Positions 22,157-33,071 of a stretch of 64,000 nt of DNA are shown one piece after another. Below the pieces are notes generated by a model. That model worked only from the letters and a program-made list of their open reading frames with translations. It ran no database searches and was not told the origin of the DNA. The stretch's first letter is position 1. Every line of letters starts with the position of its first letter. The stretch is from Hsuehochloa calcarea (Eukaryota; Streptophyta; Magnoliopsida; Poales; Poaceae), in the NCBI GenBank assembly GCA_036346395.1, contig CM070611.1, positions 26,918,473 through 26,982,472 on the forward strand, given 5' to 3'. A program made the position numbers and the translations under genes.

Positions 22157-22717
22157 ATGACATCTACTATTTCTTCTGCACCTACTTTTAATTTGCGATC
22201 TATTCTTGAGAAAGAAAAGCTGAATGGAACCAATTTTATCGACTGGTTTCGTAATTTTAGAATTATTACCAAACAAGAAAAGAAGTAATATGTTCTAGAG
22301 AGTATCTATCGCGAGGAACCGAATGCTGATGCTACTCGAACTGAAAAGAATGCTTATGAGAAGCATTGCAATGGTGCAGTCAATATTTACTGTCTTATGC
22401 TTGTAGCCATGAACTCTGAGCTTCATAACCAATATGAGACCACATATGCTTACAATATGATTGTGGGTCTGAAAGGTATGTTTCAGGATCAACCAAGGGC
22501 AGAGAGGTTTAATACCACCAAGGCATTGTATTCTTGTAGCCTGTCAGAAGGCAACCCAGTCAGTCCTCATGTGATTAAGATGATTGATCACATTGAAAGG
22601 TTAGAAAAGCTTGGTTTTCCCCTTAGTCAAGAGTTGGCTACTGATGTGATTCTCCAATCGCACCCTGTGAGCTTTGAGCCTGTCATATTGAATTTTCATA
22701 TGAATAGCATGGAGAAG
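22157..22717 (+). pseudogene. gag: Angela gag, truncated by LTR insertion
   Basis: Gag is the capsid protein of the copia element. The start ATG at 22157 follows a 3' splice-site-like tract and is equivalent to the gag start of the second Angela copy. The N-terminus has the family block LRSILEKEKLNGTNFIDWF. An in-frame TAA at 22286-22288 (codon 44) interrupts it. The same frame then continues through SPHVIKMIDHIERLEKLGFP, the conserved UBN2-type gag core, to 22717, where the gypsy LTR copy B begins. The zinc knuckle and pol are missing. It is broken by one stop and by the insertion. Confidence 0.88.
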
Positions 22718-23772
22718 TGTCATATCCCTATTTTTAATAAATAGAATTATTATGTATCTCTTGAGTATACATGTCATTTCTGAAATATTTGCACAAAATA
22801 ACGCATTTGGAAACTTGAAATCAAAGTTCAACGCACAACTCAAATATGAAGCCCCAAAAGAAAAATAAGATAAATCTTATAGAGTTCTCTAGGAAATAAT
22901 TTATTTAAATCTTATAATATTTATCTTGAATAAATAAATTTTTTTCCCAAATTTATAGAAGTTATTTCACTGTTATAAAAATTCAAATCCCTTTTCTAAA
23001 TAGCCCTACAGGTTTGAATTTAAATTAAGCAAATAAATCATGAAATATAATGTTTCAAATTTTATTTGAGTTCTAGGTCATCCTATGAACCCCTCTGATT
23101 AATTTCAGAATTTTAATAATTTATTTTCTATTTTTGGTAGCTCGGTCAACGTAGGATCAATAGAATTCCAAACCAGTCAAAGTGCTGCACTATTTGACCA
23201 ACTCAGACTGCACCGCATGTATTGATTCGACCTAGGCCACTGGCCGCACCAGACCCCTACCCGAGCCACTCTCTGTCACTGCCACACTGGGCTCGCTCGT
23301 CAGAACGTTCTCCTACCTCCCGCTGGTGCCCTCGCAGAACTGCTGCGCCATGCGTTCGCCGAGCTCTGCCCGCGCAACTTCACATCGTGGCTCCACCACG
23401 CCGATCGACCACTCCTGGAGCTTCCTCGCTTGAAGGCACCTCCGCTTCGTCACTTTCCCGAGGATAATACCCCCTCCTTGCCTCTCTATTCCTTCACTTC
23501 TTCTCTCGACCATTGAGAAGGATGCTCTCCCGTGTTGGTGTCTTGGGTAAGCCTCCTTCCTTTGTGCCCAAGCCCCTCTCTATTCTTCTCCGTTGTTGTT
23601 TCCTTTTTGGGTAATGCTAGCTTCTACCTTCGCTTGTAGCTTCTGGAACGCCAAGGTCGTGCTCGCCGGTTCCAGAGCACGCACCGTCGTCACTCCAACT
23701 CATTCCAGTGTCTCCGGTGAGCTCCTCCTCATTCTTTGCATGTTATATTAAGTCTTTGAGCTTGGTTAAGAG
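22718..23772 (+). repeat. Gypsy LTR copy B, left part
   Basis: It opens TGTCATATCCC inside the Angela gag and aligns with copy A from 10129 to about 12790. It is cut by the Angela element at 23773 and resumes at 40596. The last five bases AAGAG are the target duplication of that insertion. Confidence 0.75.
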
Positions 23773-24461
23773 TGAAGGGATCGCGGCAAATGCTACGATA
23801 GAACAAATTTTTTTTACCGCACAACCAAGGAACCACCGCTAGTAATAGATCGCGGGATTACTGCTAGACATGCCGACCGTAGCGGAAGTAGAGTCGTTGT
23901 AGCGAGTTGATGCAATCGTAGTCGTACTCACGACGCGTCTCCTCCTTCGAGTGGTATGAATGTGAACATTACACATGTAGGAGGGGCAAATCCCATCTCG
24001 GCCAGTCACATCCCTCCACATGTTTCATAGCATACCCGAAAGCTACCTTTATAACTACCCAGTTACGAGTAGCGTTTGGCAACCCCTAAGAGTGCTATTA
24101 CACATGTAGGGAACCATGCTTATCTCAGGTCTAAGGATTATACATCATCATTACTTGAGACCAACGAATGACACAAAGATTCATAACAATCTCAATAGTG
24201 TCTCAATGATGGGTCTATCCAGCCTTATGTTCTCTAACATGAGCTCACATTATTTATTCACTGGTGTTACCACCAGTGACCTCCGACCAGGGATACATTT
24301 AGAATGGCATCATATAAGTTAAAGAGTTCCACCAACAAGTCACATATTTATTGATCTATAACAAATGATTCATTCAAGGAACACGATAACATACTATCAA
24401 AATCATGAACATAATGAAATATCATCATCTCTATGATTGGCACTAGGGCATTTTTCCAACA
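23773..24461 (-). repeat. 3' LTR of the Angela element, internally deleted
   Basis: It is 689 bases against 1,584 for its partner. About 900 bases are missing between the GTGG at about 23952 and the AGGAGGGGC at about 23979. Some 25 bases of unrelated filler sit at the join, as in end-joining repair. Confidence 0.9.
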
Positions 24462-24475
24462 GTCTCCCACTTGCA
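24462..24475 (-). other. Polypurine tract of the Angela element
   Basis: On the minus strand TGCAAGTGGGAGAC lies directly before the 3' LTR start TGTTGGAAA, the layout typical of BARE/Angela elements. Confidence 0.8.
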
Positions 24476-24481
24476 CTAGAG

Positions 24482-26946
24482 TCAAGCATTTAAGTATCTA
24501 ATATCGATAGCTCTTGTGTGCGCCTCATGCTTTGGTTGTGGGAGAGGCTTAGTCAACGGATCAGCAACATTTGAATCCATATGAATTTTGCATATCTTAA
24601 CATCTCCTCTATCGACCAGTTCGCGAATGAGATGATAACGCCTGAGTATATGTTTGGACTTCTGATGGGATCTAGGCTCGTTAGCCTGTGCAATGGCTCT
24701 ATTATTGTCACAATAGAGATCCATTGGGCTCAAGGCACTCGGAACCACATCCAACTCAGTAATGAAATTTCTTATCCAAACACCTTCTTTTGCAGCTTCA
24801 GAAGCCGCAAAGTACTCAGCCTCCGTCGTAGAATCAGTAACCGTTTCTTGCTTGGAACTTTTCCAGCTCACTGCTCCATTCAAAATGAATACAAAACCAG
24901 ATTGCGAACGATAATCATCTTTGTCGGTTTGGAAGCTTGCATCGGTGTAACCCTTTACAGCGAGCTCTTCATCACCGCCATAAACTAGGAACACATCCTT
25001 AGTTCTTCTCAAGTACTTAAGAATGTTTTTCACAGCTGTCTAGTGACCTTCACCGGGATCAGCCTGGTATCTGCTCGTAACACTTAGAGCATATGATACA
25101 TCTGGCCGGGTACAAATCATGACATACATAATAGATCCAATGGCCGAAGCATATGGAATACAATTCATACGATCTCACTCATCAGTGGTCGAAGGACACT
25201 GACTCTTGCTAAGACTTCTGCCATGTGACATAGGCAAGAACCCTTTCTTGGCATCATGCATGTTGAACCGATTCAACACCTTGTCAATATAAGTACTTTG
25301 GCTTAATCCAATTAGCCTTCTTGATCTATATCTATAGATCTTTATTCCCAAGATATATGCTGCCTCTCCTAGGTCTTTCATAGGAAAACTATTTTTCAAT
25401 GATACCTTAACGGATTCTAGTATAGGAATGTCATTCCCAATCAATAATATGTCATCCACATATAAGATCATGATTACATTTGTGCTCCCACTAACCTTCA
25501 TGTAAACACAAGGCTCTTCTTTGTTCTTAAGGAAACCAAACCTTTTGATTTTCTCATCAAAATGTAAATTCTAACTCCGAGATGCTTGCTTCAACCCATA
25601 AATGGATTTATGAAGTTTGCACACTTTACTAGCGTTCTTTGGATCGACAAAACCTTCAGATTGTGTCATGTACACATCCTCACTTAGGTTTCCATTAAGG
25701 AAAGCCGTTTTGACATCCATCTGCCATATCTCATAGTCGAAATATGCTACAATAGCTAGAATCATCAGAATAGATTTAAGCATCGCTACTGGTGAGAAGG
25801 GCTCATCGTAGTCAACTCGTTGAACTTGTTGAAACCCTTTTGTGACAAGTCGAGCTTTATGGATGTGAACATTACCATCTATATCAATCTTTTTATTATA
25901 GATTCATTTGCACTCAATGGTTTTGACACCATCAAGTGGATCGACCAGGTTCCAAACCTGATTGACACTCATGGAGTTTATTTCGGACTTCATGGCTCCA
26001 AGCCAATTATCAGAGTCTGGGTCCATCATCGCTTCTTTATAAGTTTTAGGCTCATCATTATTCAACAATAATACGTCGTGCTCATACCTTATAGGCAATT
26101 GACGTGGCCTTTTAGATCTGCGAGGAGCTGATGCCTCATCTACAGGTTCAACAACACTTTGTTCGTCCTGTAGACGTTCGGTAGTTGTTGAAACACTTTC
26201 AGATATTTCTCGAACTTCTCCGAGTTGTATCTTTTTCCTACTGACTCCTTTTGAAAGAAACTCTTTCTCCAAAAAGATACCATTTCGGACAACAAAAACT
26301 TTGCCCTCCTCTCGATTTTAGAAATAATATCCTTTGGTTTCCCTGGGATATCCTATAAAGAAGCATCTATTTGACTTGGGTGTGAGTTTGTCATCACATC
26401 CCTAAATCTTTAGAAAAGACAAACTACTACTCTTCACAGTCCATATCTCATATGGTGTCTTATCTACTGATTTAGATGGTACCCTATTCAAAGTGAAAGC
26501 GGTAGTTTCTGGAGCGTAACCCCAAAAATACAATGGCAGATCCGATTGGCTCATCATTGACCGAACCATGTCCAACAAGGTCTGATTACGCCGCTCGCAC
26601 ACCCCATTCCACTGTGGAGTACCCGGTGGTGTAAGCTGTGGAACAATTCCACATTGTTTCAAGTGATCACCAAATTCATGGCTCAAAAATTCCCCTCCAC
26701 GATCAGATAGTAAAGACTTGATTATGTTGCCAAGTTGATTATGTACCTCATTCTGGAACACCTTGAACTTTTCAAAGGATTCCGACTTGTGCCTCATTAA
26801 ATAGATATATCCATATCTACTAAAGTCTTCGGTGAAAGTAATAAAGTACTGAAAACCATCTCTAACTGTCGTGCTCATTGGTCCACACACATCAGTATGT
26901 ATGAGTGCCAATAAGTCAGAAGACCTTTCATTCCGACTAGTGAAAG
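24482..26946 (-). pseudogene. pol: Angela pol, 3' part: integrase, reverse transcriptase, RNase H
   Basis: One continuous minus-strand frame encodes all three domains. Integrase (26402-26946) shows HTDVCGP, LLSDRGGEF and WNGVCERRNQ, the D, D and E of the catalytic triad. Reverse transcriptase (about 25100-26270) shows FLNGNLSEDVYM and the catalytic ILYVDDILLIG. RNase H (24482-25033) shows GYTDASFQTD and TEAEYFAASEA. The frame is never shifted. It is closed by nonsense codons at 25040, 25175, 25571, 25904 and 26402 plus one near 26318. Four of these sit where the family has Trp and one (25175) where it has Arg. The 5' end is cut at 26946 by the nested element. Confidence 0.92.
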
Positions 26947-27961
26947 TGTAGGACCGTAAAGGCGACTAGAGGGGGGTGAATAGGCGCTTTCCCAATTTTT
27001 CGCCTTAATCAAATTCAACACACACTTTTCTCCTTTAGTTATGAAAGCTAAGAAGATCAGTAAATGCACAGAGGAAGCCTTGTGCTGAATTCGATTACCC
27101 CCTTTAACCACAATACACAATTATGGACAATTGATCTCACTGGGCCGGTCGGACCAGCGCTCAATTCGCAGTCTGATTGTCGGGCGGTCGGACCGACGCT
27201 GAGAAATCGGTCAGACCGATTTAGTGCAGAGGCAGCGTACAAAGCACAAATCCAAAACAAAAAATTGGTCCAACTTTTGATTCAACCAATGAAACTTGAC
27301 CAAATTTGGAGCACACCTCCCTAAGGGTATCTGAGACCTATTTCTACTAACGATCGTCTAGATCCACTTCAAATAATCGATCTCTTTAGGTTTTACCAAA
27401 GAAGTGTCCAAAACCTAGAAATATGAAAATCTTTATCCAAAACTTGCTTGTGGGGGATTGATGATCTAGATGATTCTAGGAGTATTCCCACACATCATAG
27501 CAAGGTAAAATCGATCAAGAGACCAAGCATAAACACCCGGATCAAGGAAGCACCAAAATCATCAAAAGAGAGAAGAAAGCAAATGAGACTTCATCCTTGA
27601 ATAAACATCCATAGATTGAATGATTCAAGATGTTGCTTATAAAGCCACTCCCTCAAGAAGGACAAGAGCTCAATCCAAGAGCACACACACAAATTTATTC
27701 TCCTCTCCTCTCCTCTCCTCTCCAAACCCTAACCCTAACAAGGGTTTTTGCAACTGAGAGCTTAAGTGCTTGGGTGCTTGGGGGTTTTTTTCATCTCCCC
27801 CCTTCTATTTATAGGAGAGGCTAGGGTTTCTCTAATGGGCTCCCATTAAGGCCCAATACAAATAGGACCCACACACACACAAATCTATTGCAACAATCGC
27901 CTGCTTCACCACGTGTAGGTTGATCAGCGGCTTTCATCATGTTGGCAAGTCTCTCCCATCC
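26947..27961 (-). repeat. 3' LTR of SIRE-type element 1, U5-side part
   Basis: It starts on the plus strand with TGTAGGACCGTAAAGG, which is the CCTACA end of the LTR read on the minus strand. A TATA box in minus orientation is at about 27808-27817, near a (TCTCC)n microsatellite. It continues at 29835-30660 after the nested solo LTR, for a total of about 1.84 kb. Confidence 0.85.
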
Positions 27962-29834
27962 TGTGGATATCGTGAGGATATGTGCACGATCTTAGAATGA
28001 TGAGTCAATTGGCAATGGCATTGTTGGTTTGCAAAATCTCGCGTTTTCGGGGTTTGCTTCAGTCTGTCAGACCACAGCGGTCTGACCAGTGGCTGGGGCG
28101 GTCAGACCGCCCGTGGAGAGGTCCGACCGGCCGTGGTTGCCGGTCCGACCGGGTTCGGTTCAAATTGGATTTTGCAGCTGATCCAAAAATAGGTTGTGTA
28201 GGAAAGTGAGGGGAGTCTCCTGGATGTGGTCTCATAATTTTTGGAGCTCCCAGTCGAAAGTTGTATTCATTTGAAAATTCCAGAAGGTTTCAGATTTTCA
28301 AGATGAAAATTTGGCTAAGTCATTTCGGGCGGTCCGACCGCCACTATGGAATCAGTCCGACCGGCCTGAAATCGGTCGGACCGGCTGTGTGGGGCGGTCA
28401 GACCGTCGATCACTTGGAGGTTAGCCTTTTTGGCATTTATGTGATTTGAATGTGTTTTATATATGGATGTCAATGCATTATTGTTGCATATTGCATTGTG
28501 GAACTGACGTGGGTCAAGTTGTGAAGAACTTGTTCCCAGAGACGATTTGTTTGTCTATTGCTGCGCAGGTGGCTTGCAGGTCAACGACATCAACGGTGAG
28601 GTGGATCGGGACTACGCTTGGAGAGCGGAGGTCCAGAACGATCATGGATGCTGGGTGAGGTCGTGTGACTCAAGCATGGTGCAGAATGGGCAAGGTGGAT
28701 CGAACGGGTAGTTCGTGGCAGCTGGTTGGATAAGACGGTGCGGAAGTCGGTGCAAGTCTCTGGGAGGTTCCGATGGGATTCGGACGAGAGAGTCTTGCCG
28801 ACAGGATGAGAGACGCTGATCAACCTACACGTGGTGAAACAGGCGATTTCTTCAACAGTTGTGTGTGAGTGGGTCCCATGTGTGTGTGGGCCTTCATGGG
28901 AGCCCATTAGTGGAAACCCTAGGCCTGTCCTATAAATAGAAAGGGGGAGAGGAAAGACCTCTCAAGCACTTTGAGCCCTCATTTGGAAAGCCCCTTGTTA
29001 GGGTTAGTATTTGAGAGGAGAGGAGAGGAGAGGAAGATTGTGTGTGTGCTCTTTGTTGAGCTCTTGTCCTCCTTGAGGTAGTGGCTTTGTAAGCATCTTG
29101 TGAGATCAATCAATCTTGTGATGCTTGCTTAAGAGATCGATTATCTCCTTTTTGTTCTTCTCTCTTTTGTTGATTTTGGTGCTTCCTTGATTCAAGTGTT
29201 TATGCTTGGTCTCTTGACCGATTTTATCTTGCTTTGATGTGTGGGAATACTCCTAGAATCATCTAGATCATCAACCCCCACAAGCAAGTCTTCAATCAAG
29301 TTTTTCATATTTCTAGGGTTTGTGCACTTCTTTGGTAAAACCTTAAGAGATCATTTCTACGAAGTGGATCTGAACGATCGTCGCTAGAAATAGGTCTTAG
29401 ATATCCTTAAGGAGGTGTGCTCCAAATTTGGGCAAGTTTCATTCGTTGAATCAAAAGTTGGACCAAATTTCGTTTTGGATTTGGACTTTGTGTTTTGGTA
29501 CTGGAGTAAATCGGTCTGACCGATTTAGCAACGGCGGTCCGACCGCCCGCTTGGTAGCGGCAGGTCGAACCGATTTCCAACGGTCCGACCGCCGATTAGC
29601 GCGGTCGACGCTCGTCAACCGTCGGTCCGGCCTTGATCTACGCGGTCGACCGCCGATACTCGAACCGATCCTCTGAGATCATTTCTCCACATTTGTGTCG
29701 TGTGGTTAAGGGGGTTATCGAATTCAGCACAAGGCTTCGTCTGTGCGTGTACTGATCTTCTTAGATTTCATAGCTAAAGGAGAAAAGTTCGTGTTGAATT
29801 TGATTAAGGCGAAGAATTTGAGAAAGCGCCTACA
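27962..29834 (+). repeat. SIRE-type solo LTR, inserted head-on in a same-family LTR
   Basis: It is 1,873 bases, opens TGTGGATATCGTGAGG and closes GCGCCTACA. The flanks CATCC (27957-27961) and GGTCC (29835-29839) are an imperfect target duplication; an uninterrupted relative (47032 region) reads TGTCC there. It holds three clusters of CGGTCNGACCG palindromes (about 28065-28160, 28328-28412 and 29508-29665). No primer site or polypurine tract adjoins it. Confidence 0.85.
28931..28940 (+). promoter_or_regulatory. TATA box of the SIRE-type LTR
   Basis: TATAAATAGA lies about 970 bases into the LTR, followed by purine-rich and then CT-rich sequence. The same box recurs in the other family LTRs (for example about 46896, 48530 and 57735 on the minus strand), so it probably marks the U3/R boundary. 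Confidence 0.65.
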
Positions 29835-30660
29835 GGTCCGAATCCCATCAGAACCTCCAAGGCACTTGCACCGACCCCCGCGCCGCTTGATCCAACCAGC
29901 TGCAACGAACTGCCTGTTCGATCCATCTTGCCCATTCTGCACCATGCTTGAGTCACACGACCTTACCCGGCATCCATGATCATTCTGGACCTCAGCTCTG
30001 CAAGTTTAGTCCCGATCCTCCACACCATTGACCGCCGTTGACCTGCAAGCCACCTGCACATCAATAGACAAAGAAATCGTCTCCGGTGACAAGTTCTTCA
30101 CAACTTGACCCACGTTAGCTCAACAATGCAATATACAACAATAAAGAATTGTAACTCATGCATTAAACAACTTCAAAATACAACAATGCCAAAATGGCTG
30201 AAGTCCAAGTGGAAGCCGATCTGACCGCCCTACCATGCCGGTCGGACCGATTTCCTAGCGGTCGGACTGATTCCAAAACGGCGGTCGGACCGCCCCAAAA
30301 GACTTAGCCAAAATTCAAATTGAAAATCCGCAACCTCTCTGGAATTTTCAACTGGATAGAACTTTTGACTGGGAGCTCCAAAAATTATGTGACCACATCC
30401 AGGAGACTCCCCTCTCATGCCTACACAACCTATTTTTGGCCTAGCACCAAACTCCATCATCAACTGTGGTCGATCGGACCGGCAAGCAATGCCGATCGGA
30501 CTGCCACACGGCCGGTCTGACCGGCGGCTTAGCCGGTCGGACCGCCAATGACCTGACATCACTGAAGTTTTCTGAAAACGCAAGATTCGTCAAACCAACA
30601 ACGCCATTACCAATTGACTCATCACTCTAAGATCATGCACATATCCCCACGATATCCACA
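29835..30660 (-). repeat. 3' LTR of SIRE-type element 1, U3-side part
   Basis: It resumes the LTR interrupted at 27961 and ends GATATCCACA at 30660, directly next to the polypurine tract. It contains another cluster of GGTCGGACC palindromes (about 30215-30295 and 30470-30545). Confidence 0.85.
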
Positions 30661-30675
30661 ATCTCCCCCTTGTGG
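30661..30675 (-). other. Polypurine tract of SIRE-type element 1
   Basis: CCACAAGGGGGAGAT on the minus strand lies immediately before the LTR start TGTGGATATC. Confidence 0.8.
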
Positions 30676-32041
30676 AACACATTGGCAATTTACCAGAAAA
30701 TGTAGTTTAGTGGTTCGAAAAATAAAATACTCGCTGTTTTCGTGCAAAGGCACAACTTGGTCCATAAGCAAAAGAAAGCCTAGGAAACGATCAAGCTGGC
30801 TTCAGAATAGCATAGGCATGCGAGATAAGGCAAAGAGAGCATAAAAAGCTTCAATTTCCAGAAAGTAGCAAAAAATCTCACTTCAGTCCATATGAAAGAA
30901 CAAATGTTCTATTTGACCATTGATCATTGTGAGTATTCTAGATTTGCAAATATAACCAGAAAAATAAAACCAAGAGAATCCACTCACAATGATAACCAAT
31001 TTCCAGAAAATTATTTTCCCTTTATGACTCTAAAAAGCTCTAAAAACTACATTTTCTCTAATCTTTCTCCCCCTTTGACAATGAATTCATCAAGATGCAA
31101 GGAAAAAGTTAGAGCATGAAGGAATGGCTAATTTTTTTGTTTTTGAACTTTTAGCAAAAGGAGCCATAAAGATTATCCATGAAGACAGTACAAGTATTAC
31201 ACCAAGCCATATAGAGTGAAGAAGCTATATTCAATCATAGCAAATCATGTACTGCAAAGCTAAGACCAAAATAGCAATAATCTGAGATTAAATGAATTGA
31301 TACCATGGTAAGTTGCTCAATATCATAGTTTCACCAAGGTATCCAAAAATGAGTCAAGCCATGTCTATAAGTAAAATGGAGACCAGAAACCAGAAAATAA
31401 GACATTTTGAGCATTAAGAGTTCAAATAAGAGGTAATTTAATCAAGCACTTATCATTTTTGAGCATTTTGCTGAAAATGATATATATATTTTTTATATAG
31501 TATTGTGCTAGATCTGAAGCCTTGCTGCGACCATCTCAAGCATGAAGCTTAAAAGAATGGTCTTCTCATCCAAAACTCCCCCTGAGTTCATGCCTAGTGC
31601 AATGGCAAGCAGTCTCATGAGAAAGAATTGGTGAGATCAGTTTTTTTCGCACATAAAAACTCATTCTTCATTTGCTTGACTTAAGAATTAACAAAGCTCA
31701 TTTTACAGCTCAAACTCAGTTCAAAGCTCACTTTAACCTATATGACATGGCATGAATCATGAAAGGATCACTAAAGCAAAACTAGTCACAAGATCCAACA
31801 AAACATGATTTGATTTAATTTTGCTCACAGATATAAAGCTAGCAAGGCAAAAGCTAAGCTAAACAAGAAGAGCCATAAAAGAAATCTAGTAGACTATCAC
31901 AGGACATGGCAAGGTATAAAGTATGAAAATATGCCATACAAGGATAATAATCAAAGCTCCATAAGTTTATAATACAATGCAAGAAATTTAAATTTTAAAA
32001 TGCATTATGATACAATGAATGCAAAAAGAGCAAACTCCCTC
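30676..32041 (-). other. Non-coding region between RNase H and 3' LTR (SIRE-type element 1)
   Basis: It is about 1.4 kb, AT-rich, with no frame of note. SIRE-lineage elements often carry an envelope-like frame here; none is visible. Blocks such as GCACAACTTGGTCCATAAGC (about 30750) and CTCCCCCTTTGACAATG (about 31069) recur at the same relative place in the complete element (about 49510 and 49900), so the region is conserved in the family. Confidence 0.7.
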
Positions 32042-32870
32042 TCAAAACAGCCCAAGAGGACTAATAACCCCTAATTCTCCCCGCAAAGTAGCAAAACGAG
32101 AAGAATCAAGTGGTTTAGTGAAAATATCTGCAAGCTGTTGTTCTGACTCTACAAAGTGAAGCACAACATCACCCTTCTCAACATGGTCTCTAAGAAAATG
32201 ATATCGAATATCCATGTGTTTAGTCCTTAAATGTTGCACTGGATTTTTGGCAATGTTTATGGCAGAAGTGTTGTCACAGAAAAGAGGAACACTTCCCAAA
32301 AATAACCCATAGTCCCGCAGCGTGGATAAGATCCAGAGAACCTGAGAGCAACCACTGGCTACAACTACATACTCGGCCTTGGGCGTGGATCATGCAATGT
32401 AAGTATTTTCTAGAAGACCAAGAAACAAGGGATGTGCCTAAGAAATGACACGTGCAAGAAGTACTCTTCCTATCCACTCTACACCTCTCAAAATCAGCAT
32501 CAGAAAATGCTCGAATTGAGAGAGCAGAAGAAGAAGAATACCAGAGTCCAAAGTCAAGATTATCTTGAAGGTACCTGAAGATGCGACGTACTGCTTGACG
32601 ATGGGAAGCGCGAGGGGAAGCCTGAAAGCGAGCGCACAAACATACAGCAAATTGTATGTCCGGCCTCGACAACTTTGTGAGGTAGAGGAGGAGCCAATCA
32701 TCTTGCGATACTCATACGTCCACGGGCTCTCCATTCTCATCAGGGCCAGCACGGTGGTTGTGGCAATGGAAGTAGACATTGGCCTACTACTTCCCATATT
32801 GAAGCGCCGAAGAAGGTTCTTTGTATACTTACTCTGGTGGATGAAGGTGCCTTCTTTAAGTTGTTTGACA
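32042..32870 (-). pseudogene. pol: SIRE-type pol 3' end: end of reverse transcriptase and RNase H
   Basis: The minus strand carries FIHQSKYTKNLLRRFN-type sequence from the end of reverse transcriptase (about 32770-32860). RNase H follows, with LFCDNTSAINIAKNP, TKHMDIRYHFLRDHV and LADIFTKPLD (32042-32299). The part between, 32300-32770, is shifted into at least two frames. The catalytic core of reverse transcriptase (YVDD) and all of integrase are deleted: at about 32860-32872 the GAG-pre-integrase sequence passes directly into the end of reverse transcriptase. It is not functional. Confidence 0.85.
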
Positions 32871-33071
32871 AAGCGACGTCCTTAAGCATGAACTTGTTGT
32901 TGCGCGACGGTGCCCTTGGGCATCCACGGTCCGGTGAGAAGCATCCCCAAAAGTAATCAATTTATTGCCGGATGCACGTGTGAGGGAGGAGAACCATCTA
33001 GAATCTCCGGTCATATGTCGAGAACACCCGGAGTCAACAAGCCATATGTCCTCCTTCCTCGCACGACGGAC
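32871..33071 (-). pseudogene. pol: SIRE-type protease start
   Basis: It is in the same frame as gag. DIWLVDSGCSRHMTG carries the DSG active-site triplet of the aspartic protease, followed by LITFGDASH and a KFMLKDVAL block. The sequence stops at the deletion junction, so only the first part of the protease/GAG-pre-integrase region remains. Confidence 0.8.

Larger units (their letters stand above)
19590..22717 (+). mobile_element. Truncated BARE/Angela-type copia element (copy A)
   Basis: On the plus strand it runs from a 5'-truncated LTR (19590-20593) through the primer site and a long leader to the first part of gag, and is then cut at 22718 by a gypsy LTR. Its leader and gag are related to those of the minus-strand element at 23773-40590. 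The rest of the element, if it survives, lies beyond the window. Confidence 0.85.

Noticed and set aside
27726..27738. Telomere-like CCCTAACCCTAAC
   Set aside because: Only two units, not the plant CCCTAAA repeat, and part of the SIRE-type LTR next to a TCTCC microsatellite.
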